64,000 bases of DNA from Oreocharis arfaki. Taxonomy: Eukaryota; Chordata; Aves; Passeriformes; Paramythiidae. The position numbers and the translations under genes are program-made. Below are positions 50,501 through 62,600 of this stretch, one piece after another. The stretch spans positions 123,170 through 187,169 of the forward strand of contig VZRR01013412.1 in the NCBI GenBank assembly GCA_013398015.1, given 5' to 3'. Within the stretch, counting starts at the first letter, position 1; each line of letters begins with the position of its first letter. The notes under the pieces are model-generated. The model saw nothing but the letters and a program-made list of their open reading frames with translations, was not told the origin of the DNA and ran no database searches.

Positions 50501-53500
50501 CTTTAAATACTGTCTTGTCAATTAAATTTTTTGTAATGCTGCCCTGTATGATTGATCTGTAAAAGGACCAAATTAGGTAATTGGAAACTTTAATCTTTAC
50601 TCTACTGTGAATGATGGCCATATTGATCTGGCAGCACAGCTGAGGAGACAGAATCTACGAGAGGAGAAGTAAGTCAGAGAGCGCATAAAAATCAGCTTAT
50701 CTGAGCAAAAAAAAATGTGCTAATATACATGTGCATATCACAGTGTGAAACTGCAGCTGGCATCCTATCTTGAGCCCTTCATAGTCCTTATTATCAAGAA
50801 CAATTGTGTTCCAGAAAAATCTTCTCTTAATTTACCATTCCTGGGTTAAAGAAATACCTCCTCAGAATGTTTCCTTTTACAGCAATCACATAATTATCAT
50901 AACTGCTCACAATACACGCATGTTAAGTGACTCAGACTTTTTCTACCTTCTGTCTTCAGGGAATTATATTAATAATGCTCGTGCCAAAACCACTCATTTC
51001 TGTGGTAGAGTGACTGCCTACCACGCCAATGTTACATTATTAACACGAAAAGTAGTTAGAAAATTGGGGTTTCACTATTTTTACCCATTCTCAACCAACA
51101 AATGCCATCAGGCAGAGCTTGTCATAATTAGTTATGTCAGTCATAGCTGTTTCCTCTCACCATATAGCTTGAAAAAGTGGAGTATATGCTATAATTGGCA
51201 GATTATGGAACTACACCATTCACTTTTCCTTAAATCTGTAAATACTCTTTGCAAACCAAAACGGAAAAGTGAGGCCAATCCTCAAGTCAACAGTTTGTTG
51301 TGCTGAAGAGCATGACTCTATCTGAACACATACCACCTCTGCTTTCCCCCACACTGATCCTGCTGCCACCATAGAGCCTTCCAGCATACTGGAGTCAATC
51401 ATTGCTGAAAGAGAGAGAGCTCATTTTCTTCTGGATCTTTATGTGTAATCTAATTCCTTAAAATAACCCTCGTATTCCAGATTTCACTCATAGGGTTTAT
51501 AGTTTGGTCTTTATCATAGGATTTTTTTGTTCTCAGAAGCAGTTCACAGGCTGTCCCTAGCACACACAGCCTAGAAACTTGCAAAATTGCATTTTGATAC
51601 GGCAACCCATCCTGAATGCCTGGATGAAGACATTAAAATTTGGCTTTGCAGTTTTCCCAAGCATATTACATATGTACTTCATCTGGTGCATATGAATGGT
51701 TTTTAGAGATGCTGACCTCCACAGCTCCAGCTCAATTCCTGCAGTTCCCCAGCTTGTTCAGAGCAGAAATGAAGCCATTGTAGTGGCAGAAGAGTTCAGC
51801 TTCAACAGAGACCTCTCACTTCAAGCACAAGCCATCTGCAAACAGTGGCACACAGAGCACATTTTGGATTGCTGGGCCAAGGCCAAGCTAGAACCCAGGG
51901 CTGGCACAAAGGACAGGATCCCTGAAGCGTAGCAATAGACTGAAGACAAAAGGAAGGTCTGGCCTGCTGACAGCACTACAGATTATGATGTAGTGGTTCG
52001 TTTCTATTTAAACTGATACCAACACTTAGGTGCTATTACCATAGAATAAAATAACTGCTGGATCTCTCATTTTTGCTGGCTATCCCTACAAGGCTAAGTC
52101 CAAGAAGTGTCACACCCATTCCTTACACGCATCAGATCAGCAATATCCACTTGTGCAAGGTGGCTTTTGTACATGTATGCATATAAGCTGTTTTCTACTT
52201 TGGATTTGAACTCAAGTAAGGGGGGAAAAGAAGCATGAAGCAAGACAATGAGGACTGTTTAGGATAATCTGATAGCTCATAACACCTGAAAAGGTGTCCT
52301 GCCCACCTCCTTCCTTCAAAGTCTAGCTCTCAGCCACAAATTTCCTCACTCTCCCTTCCCCTCACTGGGCCTCTTGCTGAGATGCTTCAATTCATAAGCC
52401 AAAAATCTAGCTCAGAAAAAAAGATAGGTTTGTTCCAGGTAAACAAATTGATCCATCTCTATAAGAGGTCAAATGCCACTAATGCCAATGCAAATCTCAG
52501 TGTGTGCTTGACTAGGGAATCAGCTTTCTGACATTGTCTCAGCTTTAGTGTGTAGCTTCGTCTTAGAGAAATGCCAGCATATTTGGCTAACCTGAAGATC
52601 AAATGCAAGATCTATGCAGGGATTTCCATTCATGGCTGCCTGGGATAAGCATCTCCATCCCTGAATTAGGCTGTAGGATCACCACTTCCTCAGGGATTCC
52701 TTCAAGGCTGCCATGAAATTCATAGTTTGTATCTTGCCAAGTAAACCCAGAAAGCTTTCTGGAGTCATATCCTATTGCATCACTGTTAACAGCAGGCTAA
52801 GCCACACCGAAATACTTCCAAATGAAAACGGTGGAGGAAACAACTGACAGCTATTCAACCTTCGAATTGCTTGTGTCTTTACTGCTAGGGTGAATCACTG
52901 CACTGGGTAAAAATTTCACTCTAGTTTCAGCTGACAGCACCAAACAAGACAGCAGAGCCAGGTCAAAATATGCCATTAAACTCAAGCAGTTGTGTTTTGT
53001 GCATGGTAAAGATAGATTTTCAGGTAATTTTGCAGGAGAAACGTAGCTTAAGTGCATGATTGCACTAACAGTGTATCCCCACATAGCCCCGTAATACGAC
53101 ACCACAAGACTTGTAAGTTTTATGCAGACAAAAAGAGACCACTCTGAAACTGAAATTGTGAGACAACTTCCTGAATAGTGAACAAGACAAAGATACACAC
53201 CAGATAGCATATGGAAGAGAAGTGTATTCAGCCAGAAATTAAAGCACAACGCTACTAACTCCACAAAAAAACTGTCTCTCTGTAGAGCCCATGGTTGTTT
53301 AAAGCATCATCTTTTCAAACTCCAAAATAAATAATTGTGCAAAATTTCTTTTCCCTCAGTACTTAGTTTTTCTTCAATATAATACTAAACCTTTTACTTG
53401 AGAAAAAAGAAGAAGCAAAAAAGTCTCAGTTTTCTAGTCTCTTGGTGTTGGTATTGAATCATTTGCCAAAGAACCTTCTCAAAGAAGGATAACTGGGATC

Positions 53501-56500
53501 TTCTTAATTACTTACCATGTGTACTGGAAAATTTTCTTTTTTATTTTTATTATTTTCTATACACGCAAGACATGAACCACATTCATTTTCACTACAACCT
53601 TTAAGAAATCATATTGTATTTTGTTAATGACTAACTATTAGACTCAGAGGAAGGAAAACCTAGATAATGCTCTATTATAAGACTGTATTTATTCTATAAA
53701 TTTGTGTCAGTCTGTGACAGTGCATTACATCTTTGTATAACATCTGCATAAGGTTCTCTTGCCAAGGGAATGCTGTAGATGTTTCCTTTCATTTGGTAAT
53801 ATTGCTCCAATCTCATTTGTCCTAAACTTCACCCATATGTAGTCAGAGAGATGTGGGTTGACTGCTCTACTCCTCTGTATATAATGCTAATAGGATGAGA
53901 GCACTGAAGGCAGTATCATATCAGTGGATATACTACCTATGGTTTATTTCCTAGGGAAGGGAAAAACAATTTAAATATAGGAACTGAAATCTATTTACAC
54001 ATTCCACAGTCAATTTAATCTGTTATAAATCAGCTCTGCTACAGAAAGGAGCTGCTTGTCACACAGCCATGGCTGCTTCTCCCTGCCTTCTGTTTCTGCC
54101 AGTCCTAGGGTTCATCTGGCAAACCACATCAGGGAACTAATCCAGCAGAAAACTAACTTTTTTTTTTTTTTTTTTTTCAAAGCTGAGTTTTCATTCAGAT
54201 AAACACCCTATTTCAGCTCATTCATGTCTGCACAAACAGCAGTGACGGCATGAGGGAGGCAGTACAAACAACCTATGGTGTAAGACAAAGTGGGGCTCAT
54301 CCTTTTAGCAGCAGCAGCAGCCATTTATCCTGCTTAAGTTCATCATGGACCTGTGGCATTAATTAAGTGGTGCCAGTCACAATATGGATTACCTAGCTTT
54401 CCTGCATATTACTTTCTCAAGTCAATTAGTGGCCAATTCCAACTAAGCCCATGTAAGCCATTCTTAACATTCAGTGAAAAAAGCTGTTCGTTAATTTATA
54501 CTGTTCATTCACACTGTGCATGCATACACAGAAATGCAGAGGCAGCAGCAACATCTACACGATCCTATACGAAATTCCTGACAGTAATAAGAGCTGGTCT
54601 GACCAGCCTCTGTTGAGAAAGTTCTGTGATACTGTAAAAATCATGCAGTTCCACTGTGTTGAAGTTTTACATAGGCTTTAGAAAGAAAGAACACTTGGGT
54701 AGAAGCCAGAAGCCTTAGTAGCAAGTCAAAGACCACAAAAAATAAATAAATAACGCTCAGGCTGACTAGTATTATGTCTTTCCATACACTATTCTTAACA
54801 ATTAATGAGTTAAACATACTCTGAGACATGCCAGTCTAGATTGCCGAGGGTCTGCCCTTTCCTCTGAGAACTGTAAGTCACCCTGACTGAGAGTTTTGCT
54901 TCACAGAAGTCTATAATTCCAAGATTTCAATAAAGGTTTGTGGAAGCCAATTGTTTTTCATTATTTTCCATAATATTCTGGATAGCTGATTTAACATTGC
55001 CCAATCTGGTTAGAGACCTAGTCCAAACCCAAAGCTGGAATTTTGGAATCTAAAGATTCTAGTCAGCAGATATTTTGGCTGCACAGACCAGAGTTGAGCA
55101 GACCCTAAGCAGGCTTTCAGAAGTGCTCTCAGGAAACCAGAGACACACTTTCTTCATCCTTGCTTCTGATTGTTCCAATGCGGCCTCCAGTCCTTAGGCA
55201 TCTATTGATCCTGAAGCTTTCAGAAATACAGAGCGCTACAGATGGTATGAAACACTGATATACCAAAACCCAGCATGTATTATCCACCCTTCAGCTCTCA
55301 GTGTAAGGGTTCTCTTGCATTTTGGGAGAGTGCCAGAAGACAGAAGCCACAGACCCACAGTTCCTGCCATGAGCACAAGAGGAATTTCGTGCACCAGTAA
55401 AGTAGCACCACTTTTTCCTTCCACACTCACCCATACAGGCTACCTGATCTGTTGTCAGAACTAACTGTGCTGAGCATCCCTAATTAATGGTTAGCCATGC
55501 CCTGTGTATGCAGGGCTTGATTGAAATGCTCAGGACCAGCGCTTTGGTTGGCTCCACTGTTATCTTACTTGAAGCTGATAAAAGGAGTGCGTCTACCCTC
55601 ATTGCCTCTCCTCACAAATCCCTGGGCAGAAGCAATCACTTTCTGGCAGATTCTGTCAACAACAAACAGCAGCAGTTTTCTGCAGTGTCACACCAATCTC
55701 ACCTCTGGAGCAGTCAAGCAACAGCAGCATCTGAGCAATTTTCTCTGTCCCCACTCCTATGCGTGCCTTGGTGGTGAGGCTATAGGGAGAAGGAGAAAAC
55801 AAGGTATCAAGAGCAAGAAATGTTTACCAATTGCTTTACAGTTCTCCCAGGTTGTCAGCTCTTGCAGTTACAGGAATGACTTCTGATCTTAAACAAATGG
55901 CACAGGGTGTGAAAAATGATCAATATTTCTTCACCAGCAGCTGCATTTTGAAAGTTACCTCCAGCATAGGGTTGGGAATTTAGTAGTCAAGAAAATTCTC
56001 CAGGAGAACTACACTGACGCTGAATTTAGTAAAAAAACCACTGTGTGATGTTCCTGTGTTTACTCATCTCTGTTTGCAGGTTTTTTGCCTTCCATCTATG
56101 CAAAGTGGAAAAATAGCAAGCTAAATACTCAGCATTTCAGCATCTGAGTATTGTAACTTAAAGTGATACTACCAGTTAGACCTAACTGAAAATCAGTATT
56201 TTTTTTCCTAATATATGAGCAAAAAAACGCTAGAACAAATGTAACTACACCTCTTCTTTTTAAACTCAAAATACTAGCTGCAGTATACAACTAGAGAACT
56301 CAAATAAAAACAAGAGTTTTTTGAATTGTAAGTAAAAGTAAACATTTTCAAATGTTATTTTAAATGTATTTTAAAATGTGATGGGTTTTAAGCAAGCACC
56401 TAAACTTTAACATGTGTAGTTCAGAAGTCCTTGTCAATCACAGCAGGTAGAGGCAGATAGCGTAACGTTGAGAGTAATCTGCCTCTTCAAAATTGTTACT

Positions 56501-56998
56501 ATTTAAGATAGGAAAACCAAAATCCCTTCCTGAATTACCATGCTGTTCTTTTTATCATAACACACTTTCTATGAAACGTCTTACCCACAAGTATTAGGAT
56601 ACAAGTTCTAGTACTGATTTAGCTGAATTGGACACAAATGTATATCACAGACTCTCAATTCTAAAAGGCATGGTACTTCAATACAAGCCTGGAACAAGAA
56701 TATAGCTTCATCCAAATCACTTTAAGTTAGTAACAAACATAAAACACACCATGAAACAAGATGCCATGAAGCTAAACGGTTAGCCTGTATCTACAAGAAA
56801 TGGTTGATCTTAGAACAATTTGAGCCAATAATTGTAGCAGAGCTGGGAATGCCTTATCCCTTAAGATTTGTGTAGCTGTGCAGACCACTCCCTGCAAGCA
56901 ATCCCTGTGGAAACAGCCATTTCAAATCCTCAGCAATGTGTTTCTGTCCTCCTGTTGAAGACCAGTGTTCCCACAGGAGACATGAAAGAGCGCATCAA
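41549..56998. other. Long non-coding stretch; no gene seen
   Basis: About 15 kb of AT-rich single-copy DNA between LRRC2 and TDGF1. Homopolymers occur at 41880-41890, 44200-44214 (A) and 54158-54177 (T20). The longest open frames are 166 codons at 50806-51306 (plus), 137 codons at 45238-45651 (minus) and 137 codons at 52851-53264 (minus). None shows a domain, splice-flanked exon or retrogene signature that I recognise, so none is called a gene. Regulatory elements of the two flanking genes could lie here, but none is identified. Confidence 0.5.
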
Positions 56999-58075
56999 CA
57001 TAGAATCACTGAATGTGCTGGAGCTGGAAAGGACCCCAGAGATTGTCAGGTTCCAGCCCCCCACCACGGTCAGGGAAACCTTCCGCTAGACCAGGTTGCA
57101 AGGGCCCCATCAAGTCTGTCCTTGAACTCTGCCAGGGAGAGGTAATCCACAGCTTCTCTGGGCAACCTCAGCACCCTAAAAGTAAAGAATTCTTCCTAAT
57201 GTCTGATCTAAACCTACCCTTTTTCATTTTAAAACCATTGTCCCTTGTCCTGTCACTATCTAACCATATAAAAAGGTTCTCATCCTTCTTTTTACAAGTT
57301 CCCTTAAGGTACTGAAAGATCACAACAAGGTTTTCCCAGAACCTTCTCTTCTCCAGGCTGAACTGCCCCAAGTCTCTTTGCCTGTCTTCATAGGAGAGGT
57401 TCTCCCTCCCTCAGAACACCTCATGGCCTCCTCTGGACCCACTCTAACAGGTCCATGTCCTTCCTGTGCTAGGGACCCCAGAGCTGGATGCAGTATTCCC
57501 GGCGGGGTCTCAGAAGGGCAGGGCAGAGGGGCAGAATCACCCCCCTCAACATGCTGTACACATAACTTTTGATGCAGCCCAGGACAGGTTTGACTTTCTG
57601 GTATGCAAGCGCACAATGTTGGATCATGTCCAGCTTTTATCCACTAGAATCCCCAGCTCCACAAGGGTGGTCTCAATAAGTTCTTCTGCCAGTCTATGCT
57701 CATGCCTGAGGTTGGCCCAGCCCAGGTGCAGCACCTTGCCCTTGGACTTGCTGAACTTCATAACGCTCTCATGGGCCCAGTTCTCAAGCTTGTCCAGGTT
57801 CCTTTGGATAGCATCCCGTCCTTCTGTTGGGTCAACTGCATTGTTCAGATTTGTGCCATCTGCAAACTTGCAGAGGGTGCACTCAATCCCACTGCGTGTC
57901 ATTGAGGAAGACACTGCAGAGCAGTGGTCCCAAAACAGAGCCTGAGGGACATCGCTCATCACCAGCCTCCACCTCAACACAGAGCCATTGACCACACCTC
58001 TCTGGCTGCAGCCAGCCAGCCAGCCAGCCAATTCCTTATCCATTGAACTCTCCATCCATCAAATCCAGGTGTCTC
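56999..58075 (-). mobile_element. CR1 LINE retrotransposon, 5'-truncated, minus orientation
   Basis: The element starts on the plus strand with CATAGAATCACTGAAT, the reverse complement of the CR1 terminal octamers, and runs through the familiar 3' UTR text ('ccttctcttctccaggctga', 'agagctggatgcagtattcc') into ORF2. The minus-strand frame 57624-58055 is open for 143 codons and shows a reverse-transcriptase segment with WRLVMSDVPQ, LCKFADGTNL and RNLDKLENWA. The active-site FADD box is FADG, so the second catalytic Asp is lost. A (CAGC)5 slippage tract lies at 58009-58028. The sequence differs in subfamily from the copy at 8.3-10.1 kb, judging by its 3' UTR. It ends about 1.2 kb upstream of the TDGF1 CpG region. 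Confidence 0.92.
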
Positions 58076-59261
58076 CAATTTGGAGATAAGGAGCTTCTGA
58101 AGAGCTTGTATCTTTCAATTGCAGTGCTCCAGTTGTGTGACTTTTCCCAGTGTTTCCATGATAGCCATTAGGCCATAGTTTTCTACCCTCACAGTGGTTT
58201 CCAACTTCCCTTGCTTCTTACCCATGTTGTGTGCAGTTGTGTAAGAGAACATGTCCTCGAAACACTCTCCATTTGCTTTAGTGCCAAGACGGTTGACTTT
58301 AATTAGGACAGCTATCTTTGTAAATTAAGCCAGCCTTTGTACCAAATTGGCTGAGAAGTGGTCACAGCTTCCAAACCGTTGGTTTGGATGGGGTAAATCT
58401 AACAAGTAACAGCTTCAGAGACATACAAACAAGGAATGATAATGTCTTTAGTTGGTGCAGCCATTTCTTCGGTGAGGGTCTGACCCATACTTGTGATGTG
58501 ATCTTGTATCTAGCCAAGGTGAAACTTGTACTGGCTTGGTTTGCAGGGACACAGCAAAAAACATCCCTCTTCTACATGTCCCTCCAAAACAAAACAAACT
58601 GTATAGCTGCTGTTTCCTGCCAGAACTCGAATAAAAGCCATGTGTACTCAGTGGTACAAAAAGTGGGACTGTGATGAGAAAAGCCTGCCCAGAGCTGCTT
58701 TTTTAGCACTGACCAGCTGCAGGTTTTTTGCTGATGATATTGAGCCACAGTAAAGCCATGTGAGGGGTTCTAGCCCATTTCAGTGCACGTGGTAAATTAT
58801 ACCTAGGTATCTGCTGATAACGCATAAACTCAGACTAGGAATATTCACTAATGGGCCTAATTTTACTAACAGTAAAACTCTTCAGAAAATGTTTCAAAAG
58901 GTTATTTACAGCTCTGGGGAGACAGCAATCCTCTCTCGAAGACCTTACACTGCTTTTTCTAGTATTTTTAGTAGAAAACTCTAAAGTAGCTTTTAAGGAT
59001 CTCTGCTGCAAAGTGGTACAATCTCATAAAGCAGATGCCTGGCAGAAAACCCTGGCAAAGACAAGGCATGTAGGTAGAGTTGAGGCTTTTTAACCTTCAT
59101 TATATATACCTGGTCCAGTTTATGATAAGCCTGCTGCAGTTCTGCAGAACAATGTTTATTTGTTCGTTCGTTTGTTTGTTTGCTTTTCCTACGCAGTGTA
59201 TGGTGGTACAAAGTCTTCTGTGTTGAGAAACACACTGGAGTTGAGATCTTCCTGCCTTGGG
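58076..59261. other. TDGF1 upstream flank; no gene seen
   Basis: Single-copy sequence between the CR1 copy and the CpG-rich promoter region. A short TTCG/TTTG tetranucleotide tract lies at 59156-59184 and a TATATATA word at 59101-59108; the latter is about 500 bases before the coding start and its relevance is unknown. Confidence 0.5.
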
Positions 59262-59652
59262 CTTTTTGCTGTGCTCACGGGCCCTTTAGTGTCCCCCCGG
59301 CAGTAGGTGCCCCCACCTCGCTCCACCCTTCAGCAGCCCGTGTAAATCGGGGGCTGGCCAGGGAGTCCCAGCCCGGAGGGATGTTCCTGGCGCCCGGCGA
59401 GGGCTCAGCCAGCGGCGGGGCTGGGGACTGAGCCTTGCTGCAAGCTGGACAGCAAGGGGAAACCTTCGCCAGTCCTGCTTTCTCTTTCCATCCGTGTCTA
59501 CGGTGTGAGGACTGCCGCATGCAACAGCGCGCAGTGAAGGGCTCTGGACATCTTCCTTCTGCTCAAGCTCTCCGGGAGGACCTCACGGGTATTCCAGGCT
59601 GCAGGAAAATGTACCGGGGAAATCAAATTAGGTAAGTTTGCCTGAGATGCCG
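59262..59652. promoter_or_regulatory. CpG-rich promoter / first-exon region of TDGF1
   Basis: By hand count this region holds 21 CpG dinucleotides in about 375 bases (59278-59652), against a near absence of CpG in the surrounding AT-rich DNA. It covers the presumed transcription start and 5' UTR of TDGF1. No TATA box at a fitting distance is seen, which fits a CpG-island promoter. The start site itself is not determined. Whether it also serves LRRC2, transcribed the other way, is an open possibility. Confidence 0.72.
59609..59631 (+). CDS. TDGF1: TDGF1 coding exon 1
   Basis: Seven codons plus two bases (MYRGNQI, then AG). The chosen ATG has A at -3 and gives a normal-length signal peptide. 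An in-frame ATG 90 bases upstream (59519) has a poorer context and would add 30 residues. The donor is GGTAAGT, an excellent match. Confidence 0.85.
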
Positions 59653-62600
59653 GGGATCTTCTCTAGCCAGGGATACTGATTCCTTTTGAAAGGTCACACG
59701 CTCACCATCCTTTATAATGTTTTTGTCTTATTAGCACAAATTTATCTGGGGTTTTTTTGATTTTTTTTTCTCTTTTTTTCTTTTTTTTTTCTTTTTTTTT
59801 TTCCTTTTTTCTCCTTTTTCCAGAATTCTTTTCACTGTGACTCTGGTCTGGCAGGCTGTTCATCTAGAAAAAGGTAAGGGACATTTCGTGTTTCTCCCCA
59901 CCCCGCCGTGTTTCTCTTCTGCATTTACAGTGTGTATTTCTTCATTACAAACTACCCTTCCTTTCCATATTTGCACTTCTTGTCAAGGCCCTGAAAAAGA
60001 AGAACCTAAAGAAGATGTGAAAAGTCTCAATGCCACAGCACAAAAGCAGCAGCCCAAGAACGAAGGGACCTTTATAAATGCTCTCAGTGACATGAATCAG
60101 AGTTATGAAAGTAGAAAGCAACAGAGTTCCAGGTCATTCGTACCCTTCACTGGAATTACAGAGAGTAGGTAACATTATTTATGTAAACAATGATATAAAA
60201 TTCCTTTTTAAAATATAATATAATAATGCTTTAACTGTTGTCCTGGAAGATTCCAGCCTGTTGGTTTTCTGTGGCCACTCATTTAAATTATACCCGTGGG
60301 CATTTAATAAATTGTGATAAAAAATTAAGGTAGAACTGAAGATCTCTCACTTGCAAAATGTGTTAAAGAAAAACAAGGAAGGATACTAAGACTGAAGAAG
60401 GGTTTGGCCCATTGTATTTACAAAAGCATCTGTAAAATATTGTAACATTCTGTTAATTTTTTAAAATTCACCGTATTTCATGACCAAAAAATTTTAATTT
60501 TGTGAAAAAGGTTTGAGCTGCCTGAAAGCAACAGTACTAACATAAAAAAAAAAAAAATTCTGTTTCCTCCCACACATATAAAGTTTTAGATTGGTGCTCA
60601 ACCAAATGAGAAAGGTTTAAGGGAGCATTCCCCCCACCCACCCCCACCCCTTAAAATCAAGTAACTTCCCAGTAACAAAACCTCTTTTTTCAAAAATAAG
60701 CATCACTTCCCAGCAAAAATTCCCTATTTCTTAGTGTGGTTGAAACCTGCATCTGTCAAAGTGAAATATTTCACTTGAACGCACGCTGCTGCTACAGGAT
60801 TTGCCAGGCGTTGCTTCTTCACCATCCTGTAATCCCTGGTAGCTTGTTTCTAATCCTTAACTAAACAAACTGGGCTTAGCTGAACAAACACTCCTAACAG
60901 GCATATAATTTTATTGTCTCTAAAGACAATAAAAGTAGATATCCTTAAGGGACTTTGAGAACCAGAGAGACCTGAGCGAACAAGTGAGGAAAAGGTGAGG
61001 TTCAGACCTCCTGAGATGCTTGTTAACCTCCATAATATTGTCTTGCAGGTAAAAAGCTGAACAGACACTGCTGCCAAAATGGAGGGACTTGTATTCTGGG
61101 GACTTTCTGTGCCTGCCCAAAGCACTTCACTGGCAGACACTGCGAACATGATGAGCGGCTAAGGTAAAAAAAAAACAGACCAAAATCAGAGGAGGAAATG
61201 AGTGAGCTGGTCTGGATGGTTATACTGTGTGGTGGGGTCAGGGATGTACCAAATGTCTCCCTTGTCATTGACAGCAACTGCGGCAGCATTGCCCACGGCG
61301 TCTGGGTGCTGAAGGGCTGTTGGCTTTGTCGGTGCGGCTATGGTACACTGAACTGTCTCTCAGAAGTAATGCAGGGTAACTGTGGTAAGAAATGGCATTA
61401 AATCAAACATTCTTATCCTGTGGGTGACAGAATTGCCTTCTGCAGTGGTGGGGTACTCGGAGGATGCTGTATGTGCACTAGCTAAACTTCTACAGTGAGT
61501 TGCTTTGCTTCGGAGAATGCATTAGCGAGACAGTAAAAAACATTGCTCTTGACTCTATAGCACATCACATAAGACACTTTCAGATCCTTATAATTCTGTG
61601 CAGCAGGAAACTTTCCACCATTCTAGTTGAAAATTACAGAGGTTAAATACTTCTCTGTTCTTCAAAATCTGTACATGTCTTTGACTTCCCACTTAACGAG
61701 GATAATTTCTACAATTAAACTAAATCCAAGCACTCAAATGTTTCTTAGAAAAAGAGAAAAAACGGTAGTGTATACTGGTGTGGTAGAAGTAGAAACTGGT
61801 ATTACACTAGAGAAAAAAGTACTGAAAATAAACTTAAGCCACTTAACACATAGAATCATCAATCATAATACATAAACGACACAAAACTAATCTGAATCTT
61901 ATTTTAAGATCTGTATCTCAATCTTCAGAATATTCTTGTATGAGTCCTAACACTCCATACAAAAAAATATTTAGCCATTACGCTGATCATTGTAAAGTAG
62001 AGCTGTCTAGTCTCCTCAAAAGCACCATATAATTTTAAGTCAAGTCTTTCTATATCAGCCTGTGAAATTCCCTGCATAAATGGTTGAATATTTTTGAAAA
62101 CAGTGTGTCAACTAGCATAAAGACTTAAAGAATTACTTTACTGGTATTACTTTCCATGGACAACTGACTGATCCAGACTGTTTTCAATACTCTCGCGATC
62201 ATTAATAAGGGTTTAATAATATTTTCTCTTCAGTGGAAAAATCAGTGCAAAATATTCTTTTCCTTTCCACCAGTAATATCTCAGTCCTGTCTTATGCTTT
62301 CCTTCAGTTGTGCCAACATCACTAGTTAGCAGGATAAGAAAACAGTAGACCTAAAGACTTTCGAGACTCGTTTGCACCCCAAGCAGGGTCTTGTTTCCTG
62401 ACCAGACTCCTACCTGAGTAGCAGTGCCTTGAAGCTGTGACTTCTGAGTTGTAGCACCAACTCAGATGTAAATCAAAACATTTGAAAGATGACATTCCTA
62501 TCTTTGCAACCCTAGACAAAAAAGCATAAAGAAAAATTAAAATCCACCGGCAGAACCACTTTTTCCTTTAAGTTTCTGTATTGAGCAGTTACATGAGGCA

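Noticed and set aside
57624..58055. 143-codon minus-strand frame near TDGF1 as a gene
   Set aside because: It reads as CR1 reverse transcriptase with FADG in place of FADD and sits inside a CR1 copy with its 3' end intact.
59101..59108. TATATATA as TDGF1 TATA box
   Set aside because: It lies about 500 bases before the coding start, outside the CpG-rich block, and nothing ties it to a start site.
59435..59608. Long N-terminal extension of TDGF1 from 59435
   Set aside because: That position is TTG, not ATG; the only upstream in-frame ATG is 59519, discussed as a finding.
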